Part shown: positions 6,025-6,149 of the stretch, one piece after another
How positions within the stretch are numbered: position 1 is the first letter of the stretch
Layout of the letters: each line of letters starts with the position of its first letter
Translations under genes and position numbers: made by a program
Notes under the pieces: generated by a model
What the model was told of the DNA's origin: nothing
What the model saw: only the letters and a program-made list of their open reading frames with translations
Database searches by the model: none
Assembly (NCBI GenBank): GCA_017995275.1
Contig: JAGOJE010000059.1
Span: 1 to 6,149, forward strand
Direction: 5' to 3'
DNA length: 6,149 nt
Source of the DNA: Rickettsiaceae bacterium
Lineage (GTDB): Bacteria > Pseudomonadota > Alphaproteobacteria > Rickettsiales > Rickettsiaceae

Positions 6025-6073
6025 TTATTCCCGTATCTTATCATCCATAATTTGGTAGAAGAGACGGGAATAA
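6025..6073. repeat. Long inverted repeat downstream of rpsI
   Basis: TTATTCCCGT (6025-6034) pairs perfectly with ACGGGAATAA (6064-6073). After one A/G mismatch, TCTT (6036-6039) pairs with AAGA (6059-6062). This gives 14 pairs interrupted once, around a 19-base loop. No T-tract follows on either strand, so it is not a classical terminator. It could be a 3'-end stabilising hairpin, a binding site, or a small palindromic repeat element of the sort found between genes in Rickettsiales. I cannot tell from one copy. Confidence 0.6.
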
Positions 6074-6098
6074 ATTCAGGATAGTTGTATGATGTTTT

Positions 6099-6120
6099 CT
6101 ATTAAATAACTATTAAATGA
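6099..6120. repeat. Tandem 11-bp direct repeat
   Basis: CTATTAAATAA (6099-6109) is followed directly by CTATTAAATGA (6110-6120), ten of eleven bases identical. The period is about one helical turn, which would place both copies on the same face of the DNA. It lies upstream of whatever gene follows on the plus strand beyond the window. In such AT-rich DNA it may also be a chance duplication. Confidence 0.45.
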
Positions 6121-6149
6121 ATAATTATCGCTTTAAGAAACGGTAATTG

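Noticed and set aside
6025..6073. Inverted repeat as terminal repeats of an insertion sequence
   Set aside because: The two arms are only 19 bases apart, no transposase is present, and no target-site duplication is visible at the flanks.
6117..6146. ATG at 6117 as a start of a new gene
   Set aside because: The frame closes with TAA after nine codons and has no ribosome site.

Overview
The window is a compact housekeeping segment from an AT-rich bacterium. GC is roughly in the mid to upper 30s percent, from counting a few lines by eye. Protein features point to an alphaproteobacterium, most likely Rickettsiales or a relative: the style of SucA/SucB, an L13 with the HTGFPGGIKETTAGK-type segment, a class of peptide deformylase with a 'WLAR..QHEIDHLDG' motif, and an S9 with an N-terminal extension and a 'KARKSTQFSKR' tail. 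That placement comes from remembered family features, not from a search.

Layout. The minus strand, read right to left, carries sucA (E1 of 2-oxoglutarate dehydrogenase, start at 4849), sucB (E2, one base after the sucA stop), a 267-base gap, def (peptide deformylase), and the first 42 codons of fmt (methionyl-tRNA formyltransferase), which overlaps def by ATGA and runs off the left edge. The plus strand, divergent from sucA, carries rplM (L13) and rpsI (S9), two bases apart. The last 166 bases hold no gene, but they do contain inverted and direct repeats.

Regulation that can be read from the sequence. The 178-base gap between sucA and rplM has a candidate promoter in each direction: TTGCAA-18-TAGAAT for sucA and TTGACA-16-GATACT for rplM. 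The sucA promoter would start transcription just inside the longest possible reading frame. Together with a GGAG ribosome site, this selects a GTG start at 4849 and rules out the upstream TTG at 4876. A weak hairpin plus T-tract at the sucB stop probably ends the sucAB transcript. A TTTACA-17-TAGATT promoter, whose -10 lies inside a perfect 14-bp palindrome, could then drive def-fmt.

How the genes work together. SucA and SucB are two of the three subunits of the TCA-cycle 2-oxoglutarate dehydrogenase complex; E3 (Lpd) and SucCD are not in this window. Fmt formylates initiator Met-tRNA, Def removes the formyl group from new proteins, and L13 and S9 are ribosomal proteins. The window therefore joins central metabolism with translation. 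I see no mobile element, CRISPR array, RNA gene, toxin or defence gene, and no evidence of a new biological system. The second-look items are regulatory details and small repeats.
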